Positions 44,839 to 54,457 of a stretch of 64,000 bases of DNA are shown piece by piece. The stretch's first letter is position 1. Every line of letters starts with the position of its first letter. The notes below the pieces were generated by a model. It saw nothing but the letters and a program-made list of their open reading frames with translations, was not told where the DNA came from and did no database searches. A program made the position numbers and the translations under genes. Source of the stretch: Pseudomonadota bacterium (GTDB lineage: Bacteria > Desulfobacterota > Desulfobulbia > Desulfobulbales > Desulfocapsaceae); the NCBI GenBank assembly GCA_018821985.1, contig JAHJKP010000033.1, positions 1 through 64,000 of the forward strand. Direction: 5' to 3'.

Positions 44839-46050
44839 ATGCCTTCCATTGATGAACAGATAAAACTTATTGAGCGGGGAGTCGTTGATTGTATTTCCCG
44901 CGAAGAACTTGTTAAAAAACTGGAAAAATCTGCGGCAACCGGAATTCCGCTGCGGGTGAAGGCTGGTTTTGATCCAACTGCTCCTGATCTGCATCTGGGC
45001 CATACTGTCCTGTTGCAGAAATTGAAACATTTTCAGGATCTTGGCCATGATGTGTACTTCCTGATCGGTGACTTTACCGGTATGATCGGTGATCCGACAG
45101 GCAAGTCTGAGACCCGCAAGGCCCTGACCCGTGAGGATGTGGCCAAAAATGCGGAAAGTTACAAGGAACAGGTTTTCAAAATCCTTGATCCTGAAAAAAC
45201 CAAGGTTGTCTTTAACAGTCAGTGGCTTGCTGAGCTTGACTCCTTTGCCATGATCAGGCTTGCCTCAGAACTTACCGTGGCCAGGATGCTGGAACGGGAA
45301 GATTTCAAGGTTCGTTTCAGGGAGGGAACTCCTATCTCTATCCATGAGTTTCTCTATCCGCTCATCCAGGGCTATGACTCGGTGGCCATCCAGGCGGATG
45401 TGGAACTTGGTGGCACGGACCAGCTTTTTAATCTGCTCATGGGGCGCGATCTCCAGCGTTCTCGTAATCAGGCCCCCCAGGTGGTACTCACCCTCCCCCT
45501 TCTTGAGGGTTTAGATGGGGTGAATAAGATGAGTAAGTCTCTGGGAAATTATATCGGCATTACTGAGTCAGCCAATGATATCTACGGCAAGATCCTTTCC
45601 ATTTCTGATCAGTTGATGTTCCGTTATTATGACTTGCTCAGTGATCTGGGCACGGAAGATGTGGCCGTCTTGAAGAAAGAAATGGAAAGTGGTGCTCGCC
45701 ATCCCAAGGAGATCAAAAAACAGCTGGCCAGGGAGTTGACGGCACGTTTTCATTCAGAAGAGGCGGCCTTGCAGGCAGAACAGAATTTTGAAAAAGTCTT
45801 CCAGAAAGGTGGGCTGCCTGATGATATTCTGGAGAGGCAGGTCGCAGCCACTGAAGACATATGGCTTCCGCAGTTGCTGGTTGATGTGGAGCTTGTTGCA
45901 TCCACATCAGACGGACGGCGGATGATCAAGCAGAACGCTGTTTCTCTCAATGGAGAAAAGGTGACAGATGTTAATGCGCTGGTGAAACCCCAGGGTGAGG
46001 TGTTGCTGAAAGTGGGGAAGCTGCGTTATTGTAAAGTTTGTTTTCAGTAA
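44839..46050 (+). CDS. tyrS: Tyrosyl-tRNA synthetase
   Basis: Class I aminoacyl-tRNA synthetase of 403 residues. HLGH (residues 52-55) is the HIGH motif, KMSKS (about 230-234) the second signature; a C-terminal S4-like domain ([14 protein letters not shown]) binds t[16 protein letters not shown] groups it with the longer TyrRS branch. It ends in a shared hairpin with the convergent fur gene. Confidence 0.96.
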   Translation: MPSIDEQIKLIERGVVDCISREELVKKLEKSAATGIPLRVKAGFDPTAPDLHLGHTVLLQKLKHFQDLGHDVYFLIGDFTGMIGDPTGKSETRKALTREDVAKNAESYKEQVFKILDPEKTKVVFNSQWLAELDSFAMIRLASELTVARMLEREDFKVRFREGTPISIHEFLYPLIQGYDSVAIQADVELGGTDQLFNLLMGRDLQRSRNQAPQVVLTLPLLEGLDGVNKMSKSLGNYIGITESANDIYGKILSISDQLMFRYYDLLSDLGTEDVAVLKKEMESGARHPKEIKKQLARELTARFHSEEAALQAEQNFEKVFQKGGLPDDILERQVAATEDIWLPQLLVDVELVASTSDGRRMIKQNAVSLNGEKVTDVNALVKPQGEVLLKVGKLRYCKVCFQ

Positions 46051-46060
46051 AGAACATTTG

Positions 46061-46126
46061 AAGCTCTTAACGCAAAAAAGGGTTGCAACCTTGTAAGGTT
46101 ACAACCCTTTTTTGCGTTAAGAGCTT
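46061..46126. terminator. Perfect 25-bp bidirectional terminator
   Basis: 46061-46085 pairs without a mismatch to 46102-46126. The intervening 16 bases form a smaller AACCTT/AAGGTT stem. A-tracts and T-tracts lie inside the stem, so the hairpin could terminate tyrS (+), ending 11 bases before it, and the regulator gene (-), ending 14 bases beyond it. Confidence 0.92.
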
Positions 46127-46139
46127 GTGTGGCCGCTGA

Positions 46140-46559
46140 TCAGTTAATACTTGTCCCCTGGTGAGATGATTTTCCGCAATCAGCACAGAGTCCTGTGAAT
46201 TCGATATGATGGCCGAGGATTTGATAATGGCTGGCTTTGGCTGCTATTTCATTGATATCTTGTTGTAATGGAATCTTGAGGTCATCTACTTTACCGCACT
46301 CCATGCAGCGCACATGATAATGAGGGGATACGGTTGCATCAAAACGCTTCTGGGTTCCACCTACCTCCAGTTTGAGAATCATTCCTGTCTCTGACATCAG
46401 TTCAAGATTTCTATAGACAGTTCCCAGACCTATGCGAGGAAGGCGTTTACGCACCATGTCATAGACTTCATTGGCGGTTGGATGTGAGGTAACTTTTAAA
46501 AGTTCCTCAAGAATAATCTGACGTTGGGTAGTGATACGCATCGGGTTATGTTCTTGCAT
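46140..46559 (-). CDS. Fur/PerR-family metalloregulator
   Basis: A 139-residue DNA-binding repressor. A winged helix at the N-terminus (RQIILEELLKVTSHPTANEVYD, GLGTVYRNLELM) precedes the dimer domain. The structural zinc Cys pairs are C85/C88 and C125/C128; His80 and His82 are probable regulatory ligands. The length and four Cys fit Fur or PerR. Which metal or peroxide signal it senses cannot be told. Convergent to tyrS. Confidence 0.92.
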   Translation of the reverse strand: MQEHNPMRITTQRQIILEELLKVTSHPTANEVYDMVRKRLPRIGLGTVYRNLELMSETGMILKLEVGGTQKRFDATVSPHYHVRCMECGKVDDLKIPLQQDINEIAAKASHYQILGHHIEFTGLCADCGKSSHQGTSIN

Positions 46560-46703
46560 GGGATATCCTGTTTCAAGCGGAGATGATTATAGGAGGTTTT
46601 ATTAATCAGTAATATATATCAGAACAAGTAAAAAAACAAGAAAGAAATAAGTCGCTCTTGGTAACTCATTATTTGTTCTGTGCAGTTCAAGATTCTTTAT
46701 AAC

Positions 46704-47990
46704 TTAGCTGAGAAAAGGATTGAAGTAGCCAAGGCGGAGAGTGGGGAATCTTTTTTGTAGTATGCGCAGCCAAGTGCGCATACCCATTGGACTTTCAGTT
46801 GAATGGAAGTCCAGGGTTTGTAGATACCACTCGGGATCCATGTTCAGATTGCGTAACTGGATCAGGTCAGGGCGATACTTTTCCACCAAAGCGGTGAGGG
46901 CCTCAAACTCTTCCCTGGAGTCTGTAACGCCAGGCTGGATAAAATAGTTGAGAGAAACAAACCGATCGGCCTCTTTCATTATCCTGATGGATTCCTTGGC
47001 ATCGGCCAGAGTGAAACCAACAGGTCGATAGTATCGGCTGTGGAGCGACTCCTGGGCTGAATTTAGGCTGACTCGGAGACTGTTCAATCCCGCCCGTACC
47101 AGCCGTTCCACTGCCAGCGGTAGACTGGCGTTGGAGTTGAGGTTGATGGTCCCGCGTTCTGTCTTCCTGCGGATGAGGAGGATGGCCTCTTCGATAACCT
47201 GGGCCTGAAGTAGAGGTTCTCCTTCACATCCCTGGCCAAAGCTGACGATGGCATGTTCAGCAGTTTGCAGATGGGCTATGGCCACTTCAGCGATTTCCTC
47301 GGCGGTGGGAACAAAACGAATGCGATCCTGGGTTGCCGAACAGGAGCCGGCAGGTTGCAGGGAGATGCAGCCGACACATCGAGCATTGCAGATGGGGGAA
47401 GTAGGAAGTGGGGCTTCCCAGCGACCAAGAAAATAATTACGGGCCGCCGGACAGCCATAGGTAAGGCAGCATTTTCCTAAATGTTGCACCAGCCTGTTGT
47501 TGCTGTATTTGTTCAGCTTTGTTCCGGTTTTTTGGATGATCTCTTTCTGGTCAAATTGGCAGCTATCCTGACGTTTATCTGGATCGCTGCGAAAGGCCGT
47601 AACCCAGAAACGTCCTTGATGCCAACCTACAGATGTATAGGCAAAGAGCGGCAGGCGCGGGGCGTGTCTGTCTCGCGTTTGATAGGCGCTGTTAAATATA
47701 GCCGTGTATGCCGGAGACATGAAGGCGGCGACGGCCTGCACTGCTGCTCCTGCTTGATAAGGATCCTCTTCCAGGAGCAGAGGTTCACCGGACTCAGGGT
47801 CACAACCCACTGGCAAACGACCTGGCAGGACAAAAAGTTCACTCCCCTCAGGAAGTGGAATCAGATCGTCAATGCTTGGTTGAAAAAACTGGCCGCCACT
47901 CATGCCAGCCATGTTCAGAGAAGAAAAATCAGTAATGTTACCCTGATGATCGGCAAAAACCAGTGAAGGAAGTGTCTTTGGATGAATCAC
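46704..47990 (-). CDS. Radical SAM protein with extra N-terminal domain, unknown function
   Basis: A 428-residue protein. The radical SAM 4Fe-4S motif is C201-C205-C208 in CNARCVGC. A ~200-residue N-terminal region precedes it without a recognised domain and has extra Cys at 174, 175 and 180 (KCCLTYGCP) just ahead of the cluster, possibly an added cluster or zinc site. The C-terminal barrel includes SFGQGCEGEPLL, LNSNASLP and RVSLNSAQE. It overlaps the upstream unknown gene by 4 bases (47987-47990), forming a coupled pair. Substrate unknown. Confidence 0.85.
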   Translation of the reverse strand: MIHPKTLPSLVFADHQGNITDFSSLNMAGMSGGQFFQPSIDDLIPLPEGSELFVLPGRLPVGCDPESGEPLLLEEDPYQAGAAVQAVAAFMSPAYTAIFNSAYQTRDRHAPRLPLFAYTSVGWHQGRFWVTAFRSDPDKRQDSCQFDQKEIIQKTGTKLNKYSNNRLVQHLGKCCLTYGCPAARNYFLGRWEAPLPTSPICNARCVGCISLQPAGSCSATQDRIRFVPTAEEIAEVAIAHLQTAEHAIVSFGQGCEGEPLLQAQVIEEAILLIRRKTERGTINLNSNASLPLAVERLVRAGLNSLRVSLNSAQESLHSRYYRPVGFTLADAKESIRIMKEADRFVSLNYFIQPGVTDSREEFEALTALVEKYRPDLIQLRNLNMDPEWYLQTLDFHSTESPMGMRTWLRILQKRFPTLRLGYFNPFLS

Positions 47991-48412
47991 TGGGGGCGGA
48001 GTGTTTTAAAAATAGAATCTGTGGTCAGATAGATCTCCAGATCCTCTCCATAAATATCCTGGATCGCTGAATGATTGATCAGGTCTTCGATGATAAATTG
48101 GGTGAGATAGAGACTGATAATGTTCGGATCCGGGACCAGGGTTCGTATAGGTGCAACCTTCAGCTGAATTTCAAACTCATCCAGATTGGCCAGTTTCTTG
48201 AGTTGTTCTTCAAAGGTGTCATGCAGGCTTTGAACGGAAGTTGTCTCCACGATTCCTTTGTCGATCAGTCGTTGCACCAACTTTGCTGCAAATTCGTCGG
48301 CATTTTCTCTGGCCTTCTGGAGCATAAATCGTCTTTCTTGCTCACGTTTGCGGTCAATGCTTCGTATTGTTTTGTCAGTGGCGTTATTGGGGCTGATATG
48401 AGCTTTTGCCAT
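47987..48412 (-). CDS. Unknown protein coupled to the radical SAM gene
   Basis: A 141-residue soluble, mostly helical protein with no Cys and no recognised domain. The N-terminus is basic (TIRSIDRKREQERRFMLQKAREN) and the middle rich in Leu helices (VQSLHDTFEEQLKKLANLDEFEIQLK). Its stop region overlaps the radical SAM start, so the two are made together; this suggests a substrate or partner role for it, which is inference only. Confidence 0.7.
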   Translation of the reverse strand: MAKAHISPNNATDKTIRSIDRKREQERRFMLQKARENADEFAAKLVQRLIDKGIVETTSVQSLHDTFEEQLKKLANLDEFEIQLKVAPIRTLVPDPNIISLYLTQFIIEDLINHSAIQDIYGEDLEIYLTTDSIFKTLRPQ

Positions 48413-48717
48413 TATGATATACTCTCCGGTTAGCGTTCTGTGAGTAAAGGGACTTGAAGAATACCGTCAGTCTCTTTTATGGTATAAGATGAAAATATGT
48501 GTGTAAAATCCTGGCTGCACAATGGTTATGATTATGGATCTGTTGCAGGGATTTTCGGGGGAAGAACAAACCCTTCACCGATCTTATTTTCACTAAAAGT
48601 AAGTTACGAAACCTACTGCATCTGTACTAATCTTCCAATAAAAAACTCAATCCTTGTCACAAAATAACGTTATTGCTTGATGACAAAAAATGGAATGATG
48701 AGCTTTCGTGACGACGC
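48413..48717. other. Intergenic region after glgP
   Basis: About 305 bases, no gene. A 12-base palindrome AATAACGTTATT (48663-48674) lies inside a TTGTCA/TGACAA inverted pair (48654-48659, 48681-48686), close to the glgP stop; it may help end the glgP transcript. Confidence 0.4.
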
Positions 48718-50919
48718 CTAACTGTTACTGTCGTAAAGAGAACGGAAATAGTGCATCTCCTGCTTTTGCTCTTCAGGCAGCCGCAATTCATATTTGGTCA
48801 GATATTCAGCCGCCATACGATGGGTGTTGAATATAGGAATATTGAGGGCGAGGTTCATGACCGCCTTGTCAAGAAAAGCAGAATTGTTGCTGGTCTGGTA
48901 AAATTCCTTGAGTATGGTCGGCAGTGTCTGATAAAAAGAGGCCGAGTCTTCACTATAGAGTAGCGTTTCTGGTGACTCACTGAGATTGGCCTCTTCAACA
49001 GGTCCTTCGAGTCCAAATTTCCATCCGGTCTGACCATCGTGATACCCCTCCGCCCACCAGCCATCCATAATGGAGATATTGGGGACACCATTCATGGCCG
49101 CTTTCATGCCACTGGTGCCGGAGGCTTCCAGCGGACGTTTAGGACTGTTGAGCCAGGCATGGACTCCGGCAACCATCATTTTGGCGATTCTCATGTCATA
49201 GTTTGGAATAAAAATTAAATTGGCAAGCCCATTGCTCTTCTTGTGCAGCTCCTGCTGGTAGTCGAGGATCAGCTTGATGACTGATTTGCCAGGCTCGTCG
49301 GCAGGGTGGGCCTTACCGGCAAAAATAAAGTTTATGGGCCAGTTGTTGCTTACCAGAATCTCGCAGAGGGTGTCCAGATTGTCAAAAATCAGGTCCGCAC
49401 GCTTGTAGGTAGAAAAGCGTCTGGCAAAACCCACAGTGAAGACCGTGGGGTTCATTTGAGTGTTGCGGTCAATGAGAGAAGAGAAGAAATTTGGAGGATC
49501 GATCCAGGTCTCGAGTTTCTGATTTCGGTGCTGCACGAGCATGGTGTTGATGAAATCGAAGAGGATTGCCGTGTCTTTTTTCCACGCTTCGCTCAGGTAG
49601 CTGCGAAATCTTGGGTCTTGGGTCAGGGGGCCCAACTTGGCGAAAACACCGGGGTCGTGCTGCCAGTTTCGCAACTCTGGAAAAATATTGAAGACCTCGG
49701 CCCTGGCGTCACTGATCCAAGTAAGATGATGGACGCCATTAGTGATGGCCGAAATTTTACGGGCAAATTGAGGAAACTGTTTATGGGTGACATCGCGATG
49801 CAACTTGCTGACGCTGTTAGCGGCCCTGTTCACTTTCATGGCCATGGTTGTGAAATTGTATGTATGGGGATTTTCCTCGTCGTGGGCAAGCAGATCCAGA
49901 ATCCGCTGACAAGATGTATGGCTGATGCCTGCGTAGAGTGATTTGTCAAAACGATCGTGTCCGGCTTTGACCGGTGTGTGGATGGTATAGATTGTTCGGA
50001 GGGCCACCTTGTCAGTGGCCTCCATGATCTGTTGGTCAGTGGCCTTGCTGAGATCAGGATACCCGGCGACCCCATGCAATTCTTCAGCGATCAGCTGGAG
50101 TATGGCCATGACACCGTGCTGCTCGTTTAAGTGATAGGTCTTTGAAGTAATGCCCAATTTTCGCAGTGCGGGGATGATGCCAGTGCCGAGCATGCGTCGT
50201 TGCAGGGCTTTTACCATGGAGGTTTCTGAATTGTAGAGTTGTCCGGCAGCCATCTTAAATAGTTCTGGTGTCTCCGGCAGGGAAAAATCGAGGAGGATTT
50301 CCGGGATGAAAAAGTCAAGGGAATGGTTGATCTCCATCTTCATCCAGACCTGGGCTTTTATCACTGTCATCTGATCATCGGCGTTGTGAAATGGTATTTC
50401 GATGTGCAGTGGTTTTTTATGATTTTGAGGGTCACGTAAGAGGTAAAGTCCGTGGGTATCCTCCGGTTGCCATTTGACTGTCTGGACGATCTGGCCAAGC
50501 TTTGAATCAACGATTTGGCAAAAGTATCCCTGTCGATAGAGGAGGCTGATGGCGACCACAGGAATCTTGCAATCAGAAAAGCTTTTGAGGGTATCCCCTG
50601 CCAGAACCCCGAGGCCGCCGCTGTAGGTGGGTATTTTTTCAGGTCCCAGGAAAAGTTTTTTAATAAAACCTTTCAGTCTTTTGTCCATTGAGCTGGTGCG
50701 TTCAAGGTCAATAAGCCTTTGTTTTACCGGATTATACACATCGGGATCAGCGCCAATCTCCATTGAGATGTAGGCGACCGAATTTCCATCCGGATGGGTC
50801 AGATTCGACCATACTGCGTCCAGGACCTTTTGGTGAACGCCAAAAAAAGTACCAAATTGATTGGATGCTATCAGGCTATGAATGTTGGCGGCGTTGATGC
50901 TATGGTTTGTATGGAGCAT
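48718..50919 (-). CDS. glgP: Alpha-glucan phosphorylase
   Basis: Pyridoxal-phosphate enzyme of 733 residues that releases glucose-1-phosphate from glycogen or related glucans. The short alpha-glucan phosphorylase subfamily fits the length and GNSVAYISMEIGADP start. Family blocks are IPTYSGGLGVLAGDTLKSF, AITNGVHHLTW and, near residue 600, GTSGMKAAMNG with the PLP lysine. No other glycogen genes lie nearby. Transcribed alone in the opposite direction to pal. Confidence 0.94.
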   Translation of the reverse strand: MLHTNHSINAANIHSLIASNQFGTFFGVHQKVLDAVWSNLTHPDGNSVAYISMEIGADPDVYNPVKQRLIDLERTSSMDKRLKGFIKKLFLGPEKIPTYSGGLGVLAGDTLKSFSDCKIPVVAISLLYRQGYFCQIVDSKLGQIVQTVKWQPEDTHGLYLLRDPQNHKKPLHIEIPFHNADDQMTVIKAQVWMKMEINHSLDFFIPEILLDFSLPETPELFKMAAGQLYNSETSMVKALQRRMLGTGIIPALRKLGITSKTYHLNEQHGVMAILQLIAEELHGVAGYPDLSKATDQQIMEATDKVALRTIYTIHTPVKAGHDRFDKSLYAGISHTSCQRILDLLAHDEENPHTYNFTTMAMKVNRAANSVSKLHRDVTHKQFPQFARKISAITNGVHHLTWISDARAEVFNIFPELRNWQHDPGVFAKLGPLTQDPRFRSYLSEAWKKDTAILFDFINTMLVQHRNQKLETWIDPPNFFSSLIDRNTQMNPTVFTVGFARRFSTYKRADLIFDNLDTLCEILVSNNWPINFIFAGKAHPADEPGKSVIKLILDYQQELHKKSNGLANLIFIPNYDMRIAKMMVAGVHAWLNSPKRPLEASGTSGMKAAMNGVPNISIMDGWWAEGYHDGQTGWKFGLEGPVEEANLSESPETLLYSEDSASFYQTLPTILKEFYQTSNNSAFLDKAVMNLALNIPIFNTHRMAAEYLTKYELRLPEEQKQEMHYFRSLYDSNS

Positions 50920-51171
50920 GATTTGTTGTCAGAGTCATAACGTGTTGAATTTGGACGAATACTGTAAGAACCTATCCGTATGAGATAGTTGTAAGTATGT
51001 ATATGTAGATGTGTAGGCCTTTTTTTTCAAGCAAAAACGCTTGTGTTAAAAAAAATCATGACGAAGAGCTATTTCCTTTTTTATGAAGGAGGTGTATAGT
51101 CGCCACTATAGTAAGAGGAGCCCTATTTCAGGGTATCAAAATAACAAATTGCCTTATTGAAGGTGCGTGTG

Positions 51172-51678
51172 ATGAGCAGGATGCAAAATGTATTGTCGGT
51201 TGTTCTTGGTTTGTTGATGTTGACTCTGGTTGGTTGTGCTGACAAGGGAAAAACAGGTGAGGAAATGAAGGGCGGGCAGGAAGGTGCCATGGGTGCTCAA
51301 GAATCATTGGATTCAGAGCCGATTGGTATTTTGGAAGGCCGTACCTCAGGGCCTATGGTACCACTCTATTTTGATTTTGATTCTTCTGCTGTTCGTCAGG
51401 ATCAGATTGCCCGTATGGATGCCAATGCTGATTTCTTGAAATCAAAATCTGTTTCTATCAGGATTGAAGGCAACTGTGACCCGCGTGGTACTCAGGAATA
51501 TAATATGGCGCTTGGGGAGCGTCGTGCCCTGAGCGCTGAGAAGTATCTTGCGGATAAAGGTGTTGCTAGAGAGAATATGACGACCATCAGTTATGGCGCG
51601 GAGCAACTTTTATTGCAAGGGCATGATGAGTTGTCCTGGGCTCAGAACAGGCGTGCTGATTTCGTCATCGTTAAATAA
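51172..51678 (+). CDS. pal: Peptidoglycan-associated lipoprotein
   Basis: Outer-membrane lipoprotein of 168 residues linking the membrane to peptidoglycan in the Tol-Pal system. ATG 51172 is chosen because GAAGG (51159-51163) lies 8 bases upstream; the frame opens earlier at TTG 51157. The signal peptide ends in LVGC with acylation at C22. The OmpA-like domain shows LYFDFDSSAVR, EGNCDPRGTQEYN, LGERRALSAEKYL and NRRADFVI. tolQRAB are not in the window. Confidence 0.93.
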   Translation: MSRMQNVLSVVLGLLMLTLVGCADKGKTGEEMKGGQEGAMGAQESLDSEPIGILEGRTSGPMVPLYFDFDSSAVRQDQIARMDANADFLKSKSVSIRIEGNCDPRGTQEYNMALGERRALSAEKYLADKGVARENMTTISYGAEQLLLQGHDELSWAQNRRADFVIVK

Positions 51679-51717
51679 GAACCCAGATAGGTTTAAGAAA
51701 AAATGAAAGGAAAAAAA

Positions 51718-52254
51718 ATGATGTTAAGACCTATAGCTTTTATTGGATTATTATTTCTCGTGATCAGCTTTGGTGGCCAGAACGTCACTGCTGCCAGTGC
51801 CGCAGAGCTGAAAATAGGCGTGATGAATGTTCAGAAGGTGCTTCTTGATTCTGTGTCTGGGAAATCTGCCAAGAATTTGTTTGAGGCAAAGGCCAAGGAG
51901 CTTAAAGGAAAGTTCCAGAACGATGAGAACGCCTTGTCCGCCATGCAGCAGGAAATTGAAAAAAAGAGTTCTGCCTGGAGCGCTGAGAAAAAAGAGGCCC
52001 AGGTTCGTGAGTATCAGAAAAAGGGACGTGAATATCAGGTGAAGACCGAGGATGCCCGTTTTGAGCTCAAGCAGTTGCAGGATAAAGAGCTTGAGCCGAT
52101 TTTGAAGACCTTACAGTCCGTAGTTGAGGCCTATGGCAAGAAAAACGGTTACACCGTAATTCTTGATTCCAAGGCTGGTGTTTTGTATGCCAATAGTGCT
52201 GTTGATATCAGCGCTGACTTAACCAAGGCCCTTGATCAGGCAATGAAGAAGTAA
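51718..52254 (+). CDS. ompH: OmpH/Skp-family periplasmic chaperone
   Basis: A 178-residue periplasmic chaperone for outer-membrane proteins. The ATG at 51718 follows AAAGGA (51705-51710); an ATG at 51703 in frame is the alternative. A signal peptide ends near ASAAELKIG. The long charged helix core with Lys/Glu/Gln repeats and KIGVMNVQKVLLDSVSG fit Skp/OmpH. It follows pal by 39 bases and ends in a terminator. Confidence 0.9.
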   Translation: MMLRPIAFIGLLFLVISFGGQNVTAASAAELKIGVMNVQKVLLDSVSGKSAKNLFEAKAKELKGKFQNDENALSAMQQEIEKKSSAWSAEKKEAQVREYQKKGREYQVKTEDARFELKQLQDKELEPILKTLQSVVEAYGKKNGYTVILDSKAGVLYANSAVDISADLTKALDQAMKK

Positions 52255-52297
52255 TCCTTTCGATATGGGTATATAGCTGGGCACAGTTGTATGTGTG

Positions 52298-52351
52298 CAA
52301 CAAAAAAACGATGCCAAGGGAGATGACGCCTTTTGCATCGTTTTTTTGTTG
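52298..52351 (+). terminator. Rho-independent terminator after ompH
   Basis: 52298-52314 pairs perfectly with 52335-52351 (17 bp) around a 20-base loop. The descending arm contains seven T. It ends the pal-ompH transcript. Confidence 0.9.
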
Positions 52352-52436
52352 TTTCCTTTTTGATTTCTGACTTTCCATCTTAAAATTCATACCTCAGCGG
52401 GAATGCCATTGGGGTACAGACTCTTAATCTAACGAA

Positions 52437-53261
52437 TTGCAACCCCTGGAATTTATAAAGTTTACCCCGAGGACGAATTGCGGGGAATGTGGTTATGCCG
52501 CCTGCTTGGCCTTTGCTGCAGCCGTGACCAAAGGTGGAGAGAATCCCGGGAAGTGTCCTTTTGTGGATTTAAAACGTCTTGGTGATGAATTTACCGTCAC
52601 TGACTATGGGAGTGGCGGGCTGTCTGGTGTTGCCGGACTTCTGGATGAAAAAGATATGGCCCTGGTGACCCACTTGAAAGGTAAAGTCAGAGAGGTGAAT
52701 TTCTCTGCTGTGGCGTCAAATCTTGGATGTGATTGGTCAGGGGTGGAAACAAATCTTCTACATTTTCGCTATCTCGGGCATGATGTTACCCTCTCCTGTG
52801 AGGGTGTATTTTTTGGTGGAAAAGAGGTCCAGGATCCTCGTGATCAGATTCTTTTATATAATTATGTCTATTATGGCGGTGGGGATGTCCGCTCTGGTGA
52901 ATGGGTGGGAATGGAATCCTTACCTAACTCCATTTCCAAGGTGCGCACCCTCAGGGTCTATTGTGAGGAGCGTATTGCCCGCCAATTTTGTGGGAAAGAG
53001 GCCTTGCTCAGGGAATGTGCCGGCAGGATTGATGCGGTGCCAAGAGTTGACCTGGAACAGAGTTGTACTGCCGCCTTTCAGGTAGCAGTGCTGCCGCGTT
53101 TGCCTCTTGTTATCCTTTTCTGGGATGAAGATCGGGAAGACGGTTTTCCTCCCAGGGTCAAGGTCCTCTATGATAAAAATGTATTGAGTGTCCTGGATCT
53201 AGAGTCGCTGGTTTTTGCCTCGGAGCGAATGGCTGAACGATTAGAAGCCGTTGCGAAATAA
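52437..53261 (+). CDS. DUF3786 protein with N-terminal 4Fe-4S domain
   Basis: A 274-residue soluble protein. The N-terminal motif CX2CX4CX16C at C15, C18, C23 and C40 (CGECGYAACLAF to GKC) resembles the 4Fe-4S domain of corrinoid Fe-S protein and related anaerobic enzymes. The rest corresponds to DUF3786 (NFSAVASNLGCDWSGVETN, SLPNSISKVRTLRVYCEERIAR). The start is TTG 52437 without a clear ribosome site, so it is provisional. Such proteins are typical of anaerobes; the role is unknown. Confidence 0.85.
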   Translation: MQPLEFIKFTPRTNCGECGYAACLAFAAAVTKGGENPGKCPFVDLKRLGDEFTVTDYGSGGLSGVAGLLDEKDMALVTHLKGKVREVNFSAVASNLGCDWSGVETNLLHFRYLGHDVTLSCEGVFFGGKEVQDPRDQILLYNYVYYGGGDVRSGEWVGMESLPNSISKVRTLRVYCEERIARQFCGKEALLRECAGRIDAVPRVDLEQSCTAAFQVAVLPRLPLVILFWDEDREDGFPPRVKVLYDKNVLSVLDLESLVFASERMAERLEAVAK

Positions 53262-53440
53262 TTTGTCTTTTTATATCCATTTCGTGACCCCTGTCCAAAA
53301 TGGCCTAGTGTCGCACATGGAGTGGAGATCCTGCAGGATATGCCCTTGGGGTATGGATGAAAAGCGAACGGTTCCTTATACCGTTCTGCCGACCCAGATG
53401 TCCATGTTCTTTTTTACAACGGTTTAGTGGAGTTGAGTGG

Positions 53441-54439
53441 ATGAATACCCATCTAGTTAAATATGTACCGCAGTTTGCCGGAACCAGGATCCTGGTGATT
53501 GGCGATATTATTGTTGATCATTTTATCTGGGGGACGGTCAGCAGGATCTCGCCAGAGGCCCCGGTGCCCGTGGTGAATGTGACCAGAGAAGAGATGTTGC
53601 TGGGTGGTGGCGCCAATGTCTTGCATAATATTTATTCTCTGGGGGGGGAGGCCGTACTCTGCGGTATTATCGGCAATGATGAGATGGGTGGCCGACTGCA
53701 ACAACTGCTGACAGATCTTGGTGCCTCGAGTCAGGGGCTGGTGCAGGGAAAGAGGCCGACTACCGTCAAGACCAGGGTGGTTGCCCAAGGACAGCAGGTC
53801 GTCCGTTTTGACCGTGAGCAGACCGGCGTCCCTTCAGAGCAGACCATTGCTGTTATGCTTGATTTTATTGACAAGAATCTTGCTGGTTTTGATGTGGTTA
53901 TCGTCTCTGATTATTATAAGGGGGTTATCTCACAACCCCTGATGAGCCATCTGCTGCAAAAGGTGCATGAGGTGGAACAGGAATGTGGCCGTAGGATTCC
54001 GGTGGTCGTTGATCCAAAACCTGATCAGCCGGACAGGTTTAAAGGGGCAACCATTATTACCCCGAATCATCTGGAGGCTGAGAAGATGTCGGGCCAGCAG
54101 ATCACGAGCGATGAGGACTTGGCTCAGGCGGCAGAAATCCTGCGGACTAAATTTTCCTGTGAGGCCGTGCTCATTACCCGTGGAGAGGCTGGGATGTCCT
54201 TGCTGGAGAGGGGGCAGGGTATCGTTACCATTCCCACCATGGCCCGTGAGGTCTTTGATGTGACGGGCGCAGGCGATACGGTGATTGCAACCCTGGCGCT
54301 TGGTCTTGCGGCCGGGGCTTCTTTTACCGAGGCGGCAACCCTTGCCAATGTTGCGGCGGGGATTGTGGTAGGTAAAATCGGAACGGCGACGGTGAGTAGT
54401 GCAGAGATTCTGGCTGAGCTCCAAGGAGAGCTGCCTTAA
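53441..54439 (+). CDS. rfaE1: D-beta-D-heptose 7-phosphate kinase
   Basis: PfkB-type sugar kinase of 332 residues phosphorylating heptose-7-phosphate for LPS core heptose. ATG 53441 follows GGAG (53429-53432), so a longer frame from 53357 is ignored. Marks are VIGDIIVDHFIWGTVSRISPEAP, GGGANVLHNI and the ATP/Mg motif TGAGDTVIAT (GAGD about 276-279). It contains only the kinase domain I; no adenylyltransferase domain follows in the chain. Confidence 0.93.
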   Translation: MNTHLVKYVPQFAGTRILVIGDIIVDHFIWGTVSRISPEAPVPVVNVTREEMLLGGGANVLHNIYSLGGEAVLCGIIGNDEMGGRLQQLLTDLGASSQGLVQGKRPTTVKTRVVAQGQQVVRFDREQTGVPSEQTIAVMLDFIDKNLAGFDVVIVSDYYKGVISQPLMSHLLQKVHEVEQECGRRIPVVVDPKPDQPDRFKGATIITPNHLEAEKMSGQQITSDEDLAQAAEILRTKFSCEAVLITRGEAGMSLLERGQGIVTIPTMAREVFDVTGAGDTVIATLALGLAAGASFTEAATLANVAAGIVVGKIGTATVSSAEILAELQGELP

Positions 54440-54457
54440 GAGAGGAATGGAGGGAAA

